NCBI RefSeq assembly: GCF_030272615.1
Contig: NC_081413.1
Coordinates: 183,034,951-183,098,950, forward strand
Direction of reading: 5' to 3'
Origin: Cryptomeria japonica
Taxonomy: Eukaryota > Streptophyta > Pinopsida > Cupressales > Cupressaceae
Length of the DNA: 64,000 bases
The position numbers and the translations under genes were made by a program. The notes under the pieces are model-generated. The model did no database searches, was not told the origin of the DNA, and was given only the letters and a program-made list of their open reading frames with translations. This document shows positions 63,102 to 64,000 of this stretch, piece after piece (within the stretch, counting starts at the first letter, position 1; each line of letters starts with the position of its first letter).

Positions 63102-64000
63102 ATACCTTGGGAGGATATAAGCATGGATTTTGTACTTGGCTTACCTAAGATACTGAGAGGGAATGATTCTATAGTTGTGGTAGTGGATAGATTTTCAAAG
63201 ATGCCTGATTTCATATGTTGTAAGAAGACATCAGATGCATTGCATGTAGCAGACCTATTTTTCAAGAAAGTGGTAAGATTGGATGGATTACCTAAGAGCA
63301 TAATTTCAGACAGAGACACTAAGTTTATTGGCTAGTTTTGGAGAACACTTTGGAAGAAGATGAAGATAGATTTGAAGTTCAACTCTAGTTTTCATCCACA
63401 AATTGATGGACAGACATAAGTAGTTAACCGGTGTTTGGGAAACTTGTTGAGATGTTTAGTGGGAGATCAAACTAGAAGTTGGGATTTGATCCTTGCACAA
63501 GTAGAGTTTTCCTATAACAATTCAGTGAATATAAGTACCAAAAAAACACCTTTTGAGATTGTTACCGGAGTGCATCCTAGAGGAATAGCATAATTGAGAG
63601 ACATTAGTAGTGAAGACCAGAAGAGTTCAGAAGCAGAAGAATTTGCAGATCACATGGCAATATTGCATATTCAAGTTAGACAACATTTGGAAGACATGAA
63701 TAGAAAATACAAGGAGAAGGAATATGAGAAGAGGAGACATAAGTAATTTGAAGTTGGCAATGAAGTGATGATATACTTGAGAAAAGAAAGATTCCCAGTT
63801 GGAACTTATAATAAGTTGCAGATGAAGAAGTTTGGACCCTGTAAGATCTTGAGGAAGTTCAGTTTTGGAAATTATATGAAGTAGAGCTACCAGACAATCT
63901 AAGTATTTCACCTCTATTAAACATTGCATATCTTCATGAGTACCATGAACCAGAACTCAGTGAGGATAGTATTGCAGACCTTTAGAGATAATTACCCCAG
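63102..64000 (+). pseudogene. Integrase of E, catalytic and C-terminal part
   Basis: Resumes after F with [16 protein letters not shown] (first Asp), [14 protein letters not shown] and [13 protein letters not shown] (second Asp, about 63300-63330). At about 63405-63420 the segment is DGQT followed by a TAA where the catalytic Glu belongs. Then FSYNNSVNISTKKTPFEIV and, further on, [17 protein letters not shown] and [13 protein letters not shown]. Stops at 63333, 63417, 63591 and 63744. It runs towards the window end, and E's 3' LTR is beyond it. Confidence 0.88.

Larger units (their letters stand above)
45492..64000 (+). mobile_element. Element E: Ty3/gypsy retrotransposon, runs off right edge, carries F
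   Basis: 5' LTR 45492-46243, primer-binding site 46246, gag, protease remnant, RT, RNase H, and integrase interrupted by F at 49717 and continued from 63102 to the window end. The 3' LTR lies outside. Gene order and wording (integrase last) are Ty3/gypsy. Stops, frameshifts and a deletion in the protease make it inactive. It entered the gag of H on the opposite strand. Confidence 0.87.

Noticed and set aside
1-64000. tRNA or rRNA genes
   Set aside because: Only tRNA-complementary primer-binding sites were found, and no cloverleaf or rRNA-like stretch was noticed by eye. A tRNAscan-type search was not possible.

Overview
This window is plant nuclear DNA from a repeat-rich, probably very large genome. 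A gymnosperm or another plant with a giant genome would fit, but nothing here fixes the species. I see no intact host gene, no RNA gene and no CRISPR array. Almost everything is LTR retrotransposon inserted into LTR retrotransposon. The only host coding sequence is a set of captured gene fragments at 25.5-28.4 kb.

Layout, using letters I assigned. H is an old Ty1/copia-like element on the minus strand (3' LTR 1-672, gag remnants 690-1740 and 45256-45491). B is a Tat-lineage Ty3/gypsy element on the minus strand (1746-45250) inserted in H's gag. A is a second, related Tat element on the plus strand (7023-39285) inserted in B's 3' region. C is a 13.7-kb insertion (15751-29462) in A's reverse transcriptase, carrying fragments of about four host genes. 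D is a non-autonomous Tat-type element on the minus strand (17463-25357) inserted in C. A solo LTR (42356-43900) sits in B's RNase H. E is a Ty3/gypsy element on the plus strand (45492 to beyond the right edge) also inserted in H's gag. F is a long-LTR chromovirus on the minus strand (49717-63096) inserted in E's integrase. Matching or near-matching 5-bp target duplications were found for A, B, C, D, F and the solo LTR, and the interrupted reading frames line up across the junctions. The order of events is therefore H, then B, A, C, D on one branch and H, then E, F on the other.

A and B share one plan: LTR, gag-protease-RT-RNase H-second RNase H-integrase, a long non-coding stretch, an antisense plant-mobile-domain (PMD) ORF, an array of AGCGC-type motifs, polypurine tract, LTR. 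A also has the motif array in its leader upstream of gag. A, B, E and F are dead. F's 4.8-kb gag-pol frame carries eleven in-frame stops and no frameshift, and every stop can be explained by C-to-T change in CAG or CGA. D still has an uninterrupted 1150-codon gag/protease-like ORF but no polymerase, so it would need enzymes from a relative.

The items most worth a second look are C with its captured LdpA-like, UPL3-like, kinesin-14 and probable myosin-VIII fragments in one orientation, the AGCGC motif arrays placed upstream of both gag and the antisense PMD ORF, and the D family.
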